Below, piece by piece: positions 7,263 through 15,291 of a DNA stretch of 64,000 bases. The translations under genes were made by a program, and so were the position numbers. The first letter of the stretch is position 1, and the number at the start of each line of letters is the position of its first letter. Below the pieces are notes generated by a model, which saw only the letters and a program-made list of their open reading frames with translations, made no database searches and was not told the DNA's origin. This DNA is from Paenibacillus fonticola DSM 21315. GTDB lineage: Bacteria > Bacillota > Bacilli > Paenibacillales > Paenibacillaceae. The DNA lies in NCBI RefSeq assembly GCF_000381905.1, contig NZ_KB907249.1, positions 62,001 through 126,000 on the forward strand, given 5' to 3'.

Positions 7263-9980
7263 TTGAAAACAGAGCAGAAGCAACGTCTGGAGGGACTTAG
7301 TGAGAAAATCTTTTTGGACCGGTACGCCTGGAAAAACCCTGACCCGAGCGATGCAAAGGTCGGTGACGTAGTTCTAGTACTGACGAAGGATGATCCGAAG
7401 TTCCCTACGAAAGAAGTAGGCGAGGTTGTAGCGCGTGAAGGGCGGACGGTTACGGTGAAAACCCGCTCTGGCGAACTTGTGCAATCCGATGTTGAGAAGC
7501 TGACGTTGAATATCGAGAAAACACCGGAAGAAATGTGGGATCGCCTCGCTTCCGCCATGGCGTCGGTGGAGGATACGCCGGAGCTCCAGCAGGAGTGGGA
7601 GGAGAAATTCCGTTATGTACTGGACGATTGGAAGCTGGTACCGGGCGGGCGCATCGCCGCTGGAGCAGGAGCAAGCGATGAGTTGACGCTGTTCAACTGT
7701 TACGTGATTCCTTCGCCGAAGGACAGCCGCGGCGGCATTATGGAGACGCTGTCCGAAATGACTGAGATTATGGCGCGCGGGGGCGGAGTCGGAATTAACC
7801 TGAGCTCGCTGCGTCCGAGAAGGGCCGTCGTCAAAGGCGTAAACGGCTCATCCAGCGGCGCCGTATCCTGGGGCGGGCTGTTCAGCTATACGACCGGCCT
7901 GATCGAGCAGGGCGGCAGCCGTCGCGGTGCGCTGATGCTGATGATTAACGATTGGCATCCGGATGTACTTGATTTCATTACGGTGAAGCAAACGATGGGC
8001 CAAGTGACGAACGCGAACCTGTCGGTTTGCGTCAGCAACGATTTCATGAAGGCCGTGAAGGAAGATCTGGACTGGGAGCTCGTCTTTCCGGATACGACAT
8101 ATGAGGATTACAATGAGGTATGGGACGGCGACCTGGATAAATGGAAGGCTGCCGGCCGGAAAGTGAATCATTTCCGTACCGTGAAGGCGAGGGAGATCTG
8201 GCATACGATTATTGAATCGGCGTGGAAATCGGCCGAGCCGGGCGTCGTATTTATGGAATACTACAACCAGATGTCGAACAGCTGGTATTTCAACCCGATC
8301 ATTTGCACGAATCCGTGCGGGGAGCAAGGTCTGCCGGGCTGGGGAGTTTGCAACTTATCGGCGATGAATCTGTCCAAATTCTATGACGAGGACAAGCATG
8401 ATGTCGCCTGGGATGACTTGGCGCTGACGACACGTATTTCGGTGCGGTTCCTGGACAATGTTATCAACAAGACGCCTTATCATTTCGAAGAGAACGAGAA
8501 AAACCAGAAGAACGAGCGCCGCGTAGGCCTGGGTACGATGGGACTGGCTGAGCTGATGATCAAGCTGAACATCCGTTACGGCAGTCCGGAGTCTTTGGAA
8601 TTCCTCGATAAATTATATGGATTTATTGCGAAGGAAGCTTACCTCGCTTCATCGGATATTGCGGCAGAGAAGGGCTCGTTCCCGGCGTTCGAGGCCGACA
8701 AATATTTGCAAAGCGGTTTTATGAAGGTAATGACCGAGGTATACCCTGAAGTTGGGGCAGCGGTTCGCGAGAAAGGCATCCGCAACGTCACGATCATCAC
8801 CCAGGCGCCTACGGGCAGCACGGGAACGATGGTGGGAACGTCTACGGGAATCGAACCCTACTTCGCGTTCAAATATTACCGTCAGAGCCGGCTGGGCTTC
8901 GACGAGCAGTTTGTGCCGATCGCGCAGGAATGGATGGATGCGCATCCGGGCGAGAAGCTGCCGGATTATTTCGTGACGGCAATGGACCTGTCCGCTGAGG
9001 ATCATATCCGTACACAAGCGGCAATCCAGCGCTGGGTGGACAGCTCGATCTCCAAGACGGCAAACTGTCCGGCCGACTTTACGGTAGAGGAGACGAAGCG
9101 TCTGTATGAGCTGGCTTTCGACCTCGGCTGCAAGGGCGTAACGATTTATCGTGACGGCAGCCGCGATGTGCAGGTTCTGCAGACGGAGAAGAAGGAAGAG
9201 AAGGCCGAGGTGGCCGAAGCTGGTTCGGAAGCTGCTGCTGCTGGTGCAAATTCTGCGGAGAGCGGTGCTGCTGTTGGTGGCACTTCGGCAGGGGCTGAAG
9301 GTTCGGCAGCGAACGCGGAGAAATCTGCGTTAAGCGGACTGGATCAATCGTTGTCCGCCGGGGTGGACCCAGGTGAGAAAACGGTGTTCGATAAGCAGTA
9401 CAAGAAGCGTCCACAGGTTCTGCAAGGGGCAACGTATAAAATCAATACGCCGTTCGGCATGGCTTATATTACGATCAACGATTTGAACGGCATTCCGAGT
9501 GAGATTTTTCTGAACGTCGGCAAAGCCGGTTCCGATGTATTCGCGATGGCTGAAGCGCTTGGCCGCGTATGCTCCCTGTTCCTGCGCTATGGCGACCATG
9601 GACAGAAGGTGGAGCTGCTGATCAAGCATCTGAAAGGCATTGGCGGTTCCGGCGCTATCGGCTTCGGTCCGAACCGCGTCGAATCGATCGCCGACGCTGT
9701 CGCCAAAGCACTGGAAATCCACGTGCAGCATGGTCCGTACGACGACCACGATCCTGCTCCGGTGGCTGCGACAGTGGCGCATCACGAAGAGCAGGGTCAA
9801 GCGGGCGCGGGATCTGCAGGCAGCGTTGCGGCCGCTGGTGGACAGCCTGCCGGCAACGGCCATCATGCCGGTGCACAAACGTCCTCACGCGACCTGTGCC
9901 CATCCTGCGGCTCGGCTTCCCTGCTGAGCGTTGAAGGCTGCAAAACGTGCGCGAACTGCGGATACAGCAAGTGTTCGTAA
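7263..9980 (+). CDS. nrdJ: Vitamin B12-dependent (class II) ribonucleotide reductase
   Basis: This 905-residue adenosylcobalamin-dependent enzyme reduces ribonucleotides to deoxyribonucleotides for DNA synthesis. The start is a TTG placed about 8 bases after GAGGAGGG. Active-site residues are visible: Cys146 (LFNCYV) and Cys363 (GVCNLS) as the redox pair and Cys352 in NPCGEQ as the thiyl-radical cysteine, with the expected 11-residue spacing between the last two. After the catalytic domain come an Ala/Gly/Ser-rich low-complexity linker (about residues 640-700), a conserved C-terminal domain, and a final zinc ribbon (CPSCGS...CANCGYSKC). It is monocistronic, with its own terminator and probable NrdR control. 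The enzyme needs B12 supplied or made elsewhere. Confidence 0.95.
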   Translation: MKTEQKQRLEGLSEKIFLDRYAWKNPDPSDAKVGDVVLVLTKDDPKFPTKEVGEVVAREGRTVTVKTRSGELVQSDVEKLTLNIEKTPEEMWDRLASAMASVEDTPELQQEWEEKFRYVLDDWKLVPGGRIAAGAGASDELTLFNCYVIPSPKDSRGGIMETLSEMTEIMARGGGVGINLSSLRPRRAVVKGVNGSSSGAVSWGGLFSYTTGLIEQGGSRRGALMLMINDWHPDVLDFITVKQTMGQVTNANLSVCVSNDFMKAVKEDLDWELVFPDTTYEDYNEVWDGDLDKWKAAGRKVNHFRTVKAREIWHTIIESAWKSAEPGVVFMEYYNQMSNSWYFNPIICTNPCGEQGLPGWGVCNLSAMNLSKFYDEDKHDVAWDDLALTTRISVRFLDNVINKTPYHFEENEKNQKNERRVGLGTMGLAELMIKLNIRYGSPESLEFLDKLYGFIAKEAYLASSDIAAEKGSFPAFEADKYLQSGFMKVMTEVYPEVGAAVREKGIRNVTIITQAPTGSTGTMVGTSTGIEPYFAFKYYRQSRLGFDEQFVPIAQEWMDAHPGEKLPDYFVTAMDLSAEDHIRTQAAIQRWVDSSISKTANCPADFTVEETKRLYELAFDLGCKGVTIYRDGSRDVQVLQTEKKEEKAEVAEAGSEAAAAGANSAESGAAVGGTSAGAEGSAANAEKSALSGLDQSLSAGVDPGEKTVFDKQYKKRPQVLQGATYKINTPFGMAYITINDLNGIPSEIFLNVGKAGSDVFAMAEALGRVCSLFLRYGDHGQKVELLIKHLKGIGGSGAIGFGPNRVESIADAVAKALEIHVQHGPYDDHDPAPVAATVAHHEEQGQAGAGSAGSVAAAGGQPAGNGHHAGAQTSSRDLCPSCGSASLLSVEGCKTCANCGYSKCS

Positions 9981-10080
9981 GCGGAATGGGGTTCGCCGCA
10001 AATGTAAATTGTTGTCCGCTGTATTATCTTTTGTCACACTTTGTAAAATGAAATGTCACTCAATTTGATTATGGTGTCAA

Positions 10081-10115
10081 AGCCCGAATCCCTTGTGGAT
10101 TCGGGCTTTTTTTTG
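10081..10115 (+). terminator. Rho-independent terminator of nrdJ
   Basis: A perfect 11-bp stem (AGCCCGAATCC with GGATTCGGGCT), a CTTGT loop and eight T residues lie 100 bases after the nrdJ stop. Confidence 0.95.
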
Positions 10116-10116
10116 T

Positions 10117-10349
10117 AATAAGCTTTCGAAAATAAGGTTGTTTGATATCAACGGACAAGTGGTTTGGAGCGAGTCGGAGTATTACCCCGAAAATCGTCAA
10201 TCCGATGTTTGGATTGGCATAAGAATATAACGGTCTTCGACATAGTTGATTCGAATCCAGTTTATCAACACTTCAAAGCCAGCGGCAGCAATTTAAGCTA
10301 CGTCGAATGGTTGGAAGAGCATTACAAGTCGGCTCAATCTCGGAAATAA
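10117..10349 (+). pseudogene. Remnant of an unknown protein, frameshifted
   Basis: Two protein-like stretches lie in different frames. One reads DINGQVVWSESEYYPENRQ and continues to IGIRI before a stop at about 10230. The other continues with FDIVDSNPVYQHFKASG and ends YVEWLEEHYKSAQSRK at 10349. Read together they look like the C-terminal part of one gene broken by a single frameshift, with no plausible start because the nrdJ terminator lies directly upstream. I do not recognise the family. It marks the beginning of the AT-richer accessory block. Confidence 0.4.
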
Positions 10350-10450
10350 CCCAAATAAAAGAAAGGTTTAGCAGCATGCTGGACCTATTCTTTTATGGTA
10401 TATGTTTTCACTTGTTAGTCAATCTATGCCACGGATAAAAGTGGGGCATT

Positions 10451-10507
10451 CCTGCTGAGGGTTTCACTTCGTAAAGAATGAAGGACTAGGAGCAGGGGTG
10501 AGAAACC
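10451..10507 (+). other. Interleaved inverted repeats in a gene-free gap
   Basis: The stretch 10350-10684 holds no gene. Within it CCTGCT (10451-10456) pairs with AGCAGG (10491-10496), and GGTTTCAC (10460-10467) pairs with GTGAGAAACC (10498-10507, one bulge). The two stems interleave, as in an H-type pseudoknot. A separate AT-rich hairpin with a CAGCATGCTG core lies at about 10356-10400. Whether either is a functional RNA upstream of the 10685 gene is unknown. Confidence 0.3.
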
Positions 10508-10684
10508 ACATTTACTATTTTTCACTGAGCATTTTTCTGGGGATGGTAACATTTTCCATAAAGTATGCGTCTTATTAGTAAAATGTGTTTAAGAACAATT
10601 CAGACGATAGAGGGCAATTGTCTTTACAGATCTCCTATACCTGAATTGATTTAAAACAACTAATTGAATTGGAGGAATTTCGTA

Positions 10685-11587
10685 ATGAAAAGGATGGTTA
10701 TTACAGTTTCATTGATATTGATACTTTGCGCGGCTCAGTCAACCTTAGTACTGGCAGAAATACCACCTAAAAAACCAACTCAAATCGTTGCAAATGGAGA
10801 ATTTATTAAGGTTGACGTTGATCCTTTACTCGAACAGGGGCATTTATTTATTCCCATAAGATCACTTGCCTCACTTGGATTATCCTATAGTTTTAATTCT
10901 AACTCTAAGGTGGCTACTGTGAAAAATAAAAATGGTGATTACATCAAGCTGACAGAAAACAATAAAACGGCTCTTTATAACGAAAAGAGCATTGAATTAA
11001 ACCAGCCTGCTCAAAATAAACAGGGGCGTTTTCTCGTACCTATTCGATTTGTCTCTGAAATTCTTGGATATAACGTGCAATTTGATGAAGTTCGCAATTT
11101 TGTGTTTATTTATTCAAATGAATCTAAGTCCGCCACTTCAAATAATAATACTTCTAATAATCAAGAAGATCTATATATTGCCAGGAGATTAGCTATTTCC
11201 TTACCGATTGTTACAAAGTTCAAATCACTCGGAAGAGAAGGCGTTACACAGGCATACACGTTTCCAGTAGGCCGCGCGGATTATTACTACTATAGTGATG
11301 GTCCGTTTACTACATTTGTTGAAGTGAAAAATGGTCAGGCCGTAGCACTAGGTCAACAACAAGTAGAAGATCGTTCTCCAATTAAGAAAACCGCGGGCAG
11401 CCTCTCACCAGACGTACCTTTAGACATAGATCCTGTGATGGAGCCTTATAAATTAGGTGCTGTGGTTTTTTCTAGTACTGGTATTGGCAAGGCTAGCGCA
11501 GCTTATATCGACGAAAATCATAATAGAATTGAACTCACACAGTACATGAATACCTACTGGGATATTATTCAAAAGATTCCTCAATAA
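10685..11587 (+). CDS. Copper amine oxidase N-terminal domain protein, exported
   Basis: This is a 300-residue secreted protein. The chosen ATG follows TTGGAGGAATTTCGTA and starts a signal peptide (MKRMVITVSLILILCA, cleaved about residue 24). Residues 35-130 form the domain called copper amine oxidase N-terminal domain, seen as two beta repeats with the signatures LFIPIRSLASLGLSY and FLVPIRFVSEILGY. These domains are common on Paenibacillus cell-surface proteins and are thought to bind the envelope; no amine oxidase catalytic domain is present. The C-terminal 150 residues are unassigned. It is followed by a strong terminator and is monocistronic. Confidence 0.8.
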   Translation: MKRMVITVSLILILCAAQSTLVLAEIPPKKPTQIVANGEFIKVDVDPLLEQGHLFIPIRSLASLGLSYSFNSNSKVATVKNKNGDYIKLTENNKTALYNEKSIELNQPAQNKQGRFLVPIRFVSEILGYNVQFDEVRNFVFIYSNESKSATSNNNTSNNQEDLYIARRLAISLPIVTKFKSLGREGVTQAYTFPVGRADYYYYSDGPFTTFVEVKNGQAVALGQQQVEDRSPIKKTAGSLSPDVPLDIDPVMEPYKLGAVVFSSTGIGKASAAYIDENHNRIELTQYMNTYWDIIQKIPQ

Positions 11588-11632
11588 ATATGATGTCTTT
11601 GTGTCAAATATTTATTTCCTGGAACTATTAAT

Positions 11633-11683
11633 AACAGCCAAGTTCAAAAGTAGATTTCTCTACCTTTGAACTTGGCTGTTTTT
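11633..11683 (+). terminator. Rho-independent terminator
   Basis: AACAGCCAAGTTCAAA pairs with TTTGAACTTGGCTGTT, with further pairing inside the loop and a T-run after it. It lies 45 bases after the upstream stop. Confidence 0.95.
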
Positions 11684-11755
11684 CAGGTCAACTATTTTAC
11701 AACTTTGAACCCTTACAAATAATCCTCGTGTGGATAGCTATTTTCACCCTAGAAC

Positions 11756-12271
11756 TTAGGGTTTCGTTAAAGATACAGTCAGATACCCATTACCTTTGGT
11801 CACAGTAAGTTCTTTCGGAATTGTATCATGAGTAGTGCCATCTGGCCAATAGAGTCTATTAAATGTTGTAACATTAACCGGGGTCCAAGATCCGCCTTGT
11901 ACAGTTTGAATAGCGTAACTTTGGCAAGAAATTGGAGTCGTATATGTTCCCCATTGAGTGAGACTGCCTTTTGGAACGTTAGAACCAAAATCCTGATCGA
12001 CTAGTCCAACAACTAGACGAGCATTGGTAATACCACTAGTTGGGGCAAATTTAGAATAAGTTTGTACTGTATTATTATCTACCTTAAATTGCATTGTACC
12101 ATCTTTATTGACGGTGAATTCAATCGGTACTTGTCTCCCTGGAGCAAGTTGGTATGCACTTTTGATTGCATCACCATCCCCCGAAGGTGCAGTGAAATAA
12201 TGCCACCTAGGCTCATGATTCGCAAACAATACAGTTTCTATCGCCCAGTCGCGTTGCTCCCTTAAAGCCTC
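11756..12271 (-). pseudogene. C-terminal remnant of a secreted protein
   Basis: About 170 residues are open from a TGA at 12272 down to the stop at 11756. The frame reads smoothly (RDWAIETVLFANHEPRW, then VPIEFTVNKDGTMQFKVD and TYTTPISCQSYAIQTVQ), a beta-rich extracellular style. There is no signal peptide, no ribosome binding site and no credible start (only a TTG at 12229), so the N-terminal part is gone. The break abuts the end of the broken RelE gene on the same strand, which suggests one deletion joined the two. The family is not recognised with certainty; it resembles small secreted proteins such as YrpD only in style. Confidence 0.5.
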
Positions 12272-12275
12272 TCAG

Positions 12276-12504
12276 GTTCGTAGATGCAAGAATGTTATTT
12301 TCAATCATATAAAGGATTCTAATGCTTCCAACTCGAAGTCTATAAATCGAGGATTCGCCTTGAATTTTCTTGATATCTCTTTCGGGAATTACGGGGGGAT
12401 TCGGTGAGTAGTAATAAGTAGTTCGAAATTCGCTGTTTACTCTTTTTGTCGAGTTTCTCTAAGTGCTTGTATGCCCGCTTGGATAACTCAATTTTGTAAT
12501 TCAT
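12276..12504 (-). pseudogene. RelE/ParE-type toxin, frameshifted and truncated
   Basis: The ATG at 12504 overlaps the end of the antitoxin gene, the usual toxin-antitoxin coupling. The first frame reads MNYKIELSKRAYKHLEKLD and continues KKSKQRISNYLL. Near 12410 the protein-like reading moves to another frame: PERDIKKIQGESSIYRLRV followed by GSIRILYMIENNIL, the signature of RelE-family mRNA interferases. After that point the family C-terminus is missing and the sequence runs into the neighbouring remnant. So the toxin is dead by at least one frameshift and a C-terminal loss. RelE toxins cut ribosome-bound mRNA and are neutralised by their partner. Confidence 0.7.
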
Positions 12505-12721
12505 CTAGAATATCCTCGAACTTTATAGTTTTCCCCTCAAGGTATTCCTTTTTTGCTTCTCTTATTGCCTGAAGGTCATCTTCTGTCAATGGCTCATCAT
12601 CATATGGGATATGATAATCAGACGGATGGATAAGTCTTTTCACTAAATCAGCTACAAGAAGAACATCTTTTTCAGATAATTTATCAATTAGGTCTGTAAG
12701 CTCTTGTTTGCTTATGGCCAT
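12488..12721 (-). CDS. Antitoxin of a type II toxin-antitoxin pair (toxin broken)
   Basis: This 77-residue acidic protein has an intact frame and an AAGGAG site before its ATG. The N-terminal half is helical (KQELTDLIDKLSEKDVLL) and the C-terminal half is acidic and extended (DDEPLTEDDLQAIREAKKEY), as expected for an antitoxin whose tail wraps its toxin. Its stop overlaps the start of the RelE-type pseudogene downstream, which supports the pairing. Because the toxin is broken, the gene is probably relaxing or kept for another reason. The exact antitoxin family is not clear to me. Confidence 0.7.
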   Translation of the reverse strand: MAISKQELTDLIDKLSEKDVLLVADLVKRLIHPSDYHIPYDDEPLTEDDLQAIREAKKEYLEGKTIKFEDILDELQN

Positions 12722-12819
12722 GGAAATTCAACTCCTTATTAGGATATTGACAGGAACATTGATTTTAATACATGATAACATATTTTGAAGGAATCGCTCC
12801 GAGATCGTCGATTAACTTC

Positions 12820-12908
12820 ATCTAACAATGCGTTCATGCATCGGCGGACAAGCAGCCTCGATCCGGGAAATAAATCGAAGGTTATTTGAGGGCGCCGAAC
12901 TGTTATGT
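12820..12908 (+). repeat. attC-like imperfect palindrome A1
   Basis: The left end ATCTAAC (12820-12826) fits the integron inverse core RYYYAAC exactly. The right end GTTATGT (12902-12908) fits GTTRRRY at six of seven positions. Between them TCGGCG (12841-12846) pairs with CGCCGA (12893-12898), and CCTCGAT (12856-12862) pairs with ATCGAAGG (12874-12881, one bulge). The GNAT gene start codon lies inside the right core. Confidence 0.55.
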
Positions 12909-13441
12909 CATACATTTTTGGAGACAGAATTGTTCTTAGAGAATACCGGGACTCAGATTTAGATTATATAAGGCAATGGGTTAATGATCCAGAAATAACT
13001 GACACTTTATCTGATAATTTCTTATATCCACATTCCAAGTATGAGACAGAATCTTTTTTTAGGACGATGGTTGAAGGTAAGTCTGGTAACAAGAGTTTTA
13101 TCATAGCAGCAAAAGATTCCCAAGAATATATAGGTCAAATTGATCTATTCAAGATAGACTGGAAGAATCGATTTGCATTATTAGCTAATGTAATAGGAAG
13201 AAAAGAATTTTTAGATAGAGGTTATGGCAGTGAAGCAATTCGAATACTACAGAAATTTGCTTTCGAGGAACTAAATTTAAATAGGATTGAACTTGAAGTA
13301 TACGAGTATAACGAAAGGGCCTATAAATGCTATCTAAAATGTGGCTTTAAAGAAGAAGGGAGATATAGAAAGAAGATATATAAGAAGGGGAAATATTGGG
13401 ACAGTATTTTCATGAGTATTCTGAGAAGTGAATTTAAGTAG
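12905..13441 (+). CDS. GNAT family N-acetyltransferase (RimJ/RimL type)
   Basis: This 178-residue acetyl-CoA-dependent N-acetyltransferase has the RimJ/RimL layout: an N-terminal strand IVLREYRDSDLDYIRQW, the acetyl-CoA binding segment RKEFLDRGYGSEAIRILQ (motif A) and the C-terminal NERAYKCYLKCGFKEEGRY. The substrate cannot be told; relatives modify ribosomal proteins, antibiotics or small amines. It has no strong ribosome binding site, and its ATG lies within the right core of the palindrome in front of it, an arrangement typical of integron gene cassettes. Codon use is AT-rich compared with the flanking core genes, suggesting acquisition. Confidence 0.8.
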   Translation: MSYIFGDRIVLREYRDSDLDYIRQWVNDPEITDTLSDNFLYPHSKYETESFFRTMVEGKSGNKSFIIAAKDSQEYIGQIDLFKIDWKNRFALLANVIGRKEFLDRGYGSEAIRILQKFAFEELNLNRIELEVYEYNERAYKCYLKCGFKEEGRYRKKIYKKGKYWDSIFMSILRSEFK

Positions 13442-13563
13442 GTATAGTAAGAAAAGTCGTCTGCGAACAATTGTTCTATCAACTATTGGGCCAATATGGT
13501 AGAATGAGGAAGTACAATTGAATCTTGGGTGGGCGTGGTTTCCCTTCGAGAGGAGGTGAGACC

Positions 13564-13659
13564 ATGGAGTTGAAAGACGTAATTACTATCATGATTCTGT
13601 TCGCAACATTCATCTTAGCTCTTTTAACATACATCGGGAATAACTACAAGAGAAAGTAA
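13564..13659 (+). CDS. Holin-like type I toxin, 31 residues
   Basis: This is a very short membrane peptide with a strong GAGGAGGTGAG site before the ATG. It reads MELKDVITIMILFATF and then a second hydrophobic stretch before YIGNNYKRK: one membrane helix with a basic tail. This is the signature of the putative holin-like toxins (Hol_Tox family) found as type I toxin-antitoxin modules in Bacillales. The mRNA 5' end can fold GGTTTCCC against the region after the binding site, and a terminator follows at once. The antisense RNA antitoxin would be expected on the minus strand over the terminator, but I cannot place its promoter. Confidence 0.75.
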   Translation: MELKDVITIMILFATFILALLTYIGNNYKRK

Positions 13660-13698
13660 AAACCCACCCTAAGGTTTCACGGCCATAGGTGGGTTTTT
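13658..13698 (+). terminator. Terminator of the holin-like toxin gene
   Basis: AAAAACCCACC (13658-13668) pairs with GGTGGGTTTTT (13688-13698) with a 19-base loop. The first bases overlap the toxin stop codon. Both flanks are A/T runs, so it may terminate on both strands. Confidence 0.85.
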
Positions 13699-13901
13699 GT
13701 GTCCTAATTGACTGAAGGGATATACCCATCCAAGCCAATTGTATAGCCGGGTGTTTGCAGCACCCGGTTTTCTAATACAAATGATACCATATCTATAAGA
13801 ACATGAAAACCTGAAATCGAAATATTGATAAATATAAATTGGATAGATATGGACAAAATATTAAAAGAACAATTTGTTGTAACTCGAAGAAGACCGGAAC
13901 A

Positions 13902-13925
13902 TCCTGTAACACCCGTATTCACACG
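13902..13925 (+). repeat. Left half of an attC-like palindrome (A2)
   Basis: CTGTAACACCCGTATTCAC closely resembles the left arm of the palindrome at 14437 (TTATAACATCGGTATTCAC). No matching right arm is found before the next gene, so this copy looks broken. Confidence 0.4.
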
Positions 13926-14000
13926 GCATGCCTGACGCCCTTGGTCTGCAGAGGGCTTTTCTGGGCGGCAGAATCAGCGAAAATGAATAGGAGATGAAAT

Positions 14001-14420
14001 ATGAATAAACTATCTCATGAAAAAGAATTGAATTCCCAGGACGCTGGCTTGGCGGAATTTCATTAATCGTAGGCCCTCTTCTAATGTTGCTTGGTGTAAT
14101 ACTCAGATATAAGTTTAACTTTTTGGCGGGCTGATGGTGATTTTTGGGTTGTTCTCGCGATTGGCGCGTATCTAGCTAAAGTTTTAAGAATCTATCAATG
14201 TATTGCATTGGCGCTAATGTCTTCTCTCCCATTAGGTGTATTGAAAGGAAGTACAGTTTTTTCATTGATAGCAACGATTGGACTTGGGATAGCGTTATTA
14301 CCATTAGGAATCAGAATTATTCGAGAGGGTCCTAGACCATCTGGTAAGAAAATTATTAAAGGAGTATCTCTTACATTCGCAACAATTGCTTCTTTTTACT
14401 TTTTTAGACAAACTGGATAA
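14001..14420 (+). pseudogene. Broken membrane protein gene
   Basis: The ATG at 14001 behind AGGAGATG opens a frame that stops after 12 codons. In other frames the DNA reads as membrane protein: GGISLIVGPLLMLLGVILRY (about 14050-14115), LMVIFGLFSRL (about 14131), then FWVVLAIGAYLAKVLRIYQ, continuing in frame to the stop at 14420 through FSLIATIGLGIALLPLGIR. The pieces fit one polytopic membrane protein with frameshifts and an internal deletion. I do not know its function. A 70-residue open frame from the ATG at 14208 is only its C-terminal part. Confidence 0.6.
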
Positions 14421-14436
14421 TATATCCGTATAATTG

Positions 14437-14584
14437 TTATAACATCGGTATTCACGATGCGAGACCTTACGATTTCTTGGTCGTCAGACGGATAATCGAA
14501 GAAGAAGACTCAGACAACAAACGCCCTAACCTAGAATAGAGCTATCTATGGTTAGGGCGTTTCGTGAATACAAGAACGTTAACT
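14437..14584 (+). repeat. attC-like imperfect palindrome A3 with embedded hairpin
   Basis: Left TTATAAC then GTATTCACGA (14448-14457) pairs perfectly over 10 bp with TCGTGAATAC (14562-14571), followed by AAGAAC and the right core GTTAACT (14578-14584). Inside lies a separate hairpin: ACGCCCTAACC (14521-14531) with GGTTAGGGCGT (14550-14560), which with flanking A and T runs looks like a terminator. Confidence 0.55.
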
Positions 14585-14625
14585 GAAAATCAACTGGAGT
14601 TGTATTAAGATCACAAGGATGCTTT

Positions 14626-14784
14626 TCAATCCATGGGATAAGCGTGCCTGATATTGGTTCTGTTTAGAAGATAGTCGGTACTGGTTTGATGGAAGTCGGC
14701 GAGTTTAATCAGGATTGCGGTAGGAATGTCAACTTCACCACGTTCATAGTTGCTGTAAATTCGTTGACTGCATTTTAAATATCC
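14626..14784 (-). pseudogene. XRE-family regulator, C-terminal part only
   Basis: On the minus strand the frame reads GYLKCSQRIYSNYERGEVD, then IPTAILIKLADFHQTS and TDYLLNRTN before a stop. This is the second half of an XRE helix-turn-helix domain. The first half is missing. A matching N-terminal half (MYQKIRSLGEDKDLNQ) lies 90 bases away on the opposite strand, so an inversion may have split one gene. Confidence 0.6.
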
Positions 14785-14872
14785 GAAACACAAATTATTT
14801 TTTAGCGATTTTTTCGCTAAAACTCACTAACGAATACCTCGCTAGTTTATTTTTATTATGGGGGGGTTAGGC

Positions 14873-14938
14873 ATGTACCAAAAAATTAGAAGCCTGGGTG
14901 AAGATAAAGATTTAAATCAATCACAAATTAAAACTTAA
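14873..14938 (+). pseudogene. XRE-family regulator, N-terminal fragment
   Basis: A 21-codon frame reads MYQKIRSLGEDKDLNQSQI and stops. It matches the start of XRE repressors of the type whose C-terminal half is found at 14626-14784 on the other strand. It ends just before the ribosome binding site of the DUF6809-like gene, so it may still be translated as a leader peptide. Confidence 0.5.
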
Positions 14939-14956
14939 TGGAGGGAGGAGTAGGGT

Positions 14957-15229
14957 ATGAATAACATATTAGAGCAATTATATTTTGGAGAAATTAGACC
15001 AGAAGAAATGATTGTGCCGAAAAATCCTGAGTATAGAACTCTCAATAACGAAATTTCCAACTTGAAGGAACAGTTAAAGATGAGGCTTTCAAATCATGAA
15101 ATGGAACTTCTTGAAGAAACATTTGATTTAATTGGGAAATCATGCTCCATATATTCAAGCGAGGTTTTCATCTATGGTTTTAAGATAGGGGTTCTAATGA
15201 TTACTGAAGCATTTGCAAATAAAGGATAG
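14957..15229 (+). CDS. DUF6809-like small protein
   Basis: This is a 90-residue soluble protein with a strong GGAGGGAGGAG site. It reads NNILEQLYFGEIRPEE at the N-terminus, has a predicted helical middle (NNEISNLKEQLKMRL) and ends with FIYGFKIGVLMITEAF. This layout matches the DUF6809 family, common in Firmicute mobile regions next to XRE regulators. Function is unknown. The neighbouring split XRE fragments fit that context. AT-rich like the rest of the block. Confidence 0.6.
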   Translation: MNNILEQLYFGEIRPEEMIVPKNPEYRTLNNEISNLKEQLKMRLSNHEMELLEETFDLIGKSCSIYSSEVFIYGFKIGVLMITEAFANKG

Positions 15230-15291
15230 CATAGGTGATATTAAAGCATCTCACGGAGTTAGTTTGAAGATTATTTCGAAGGAGCTATTTC

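Noticed and set aside
8649-9878. Several long frames antisense to nrdJ
   Set aside because: GC-rich codon shadows of a well-conserved gene.
13704-13922. 72-codon minus-strand frame
   Set aside because: Unlike any protein style I know, no binding site, and it overlaps a palindrome arm.
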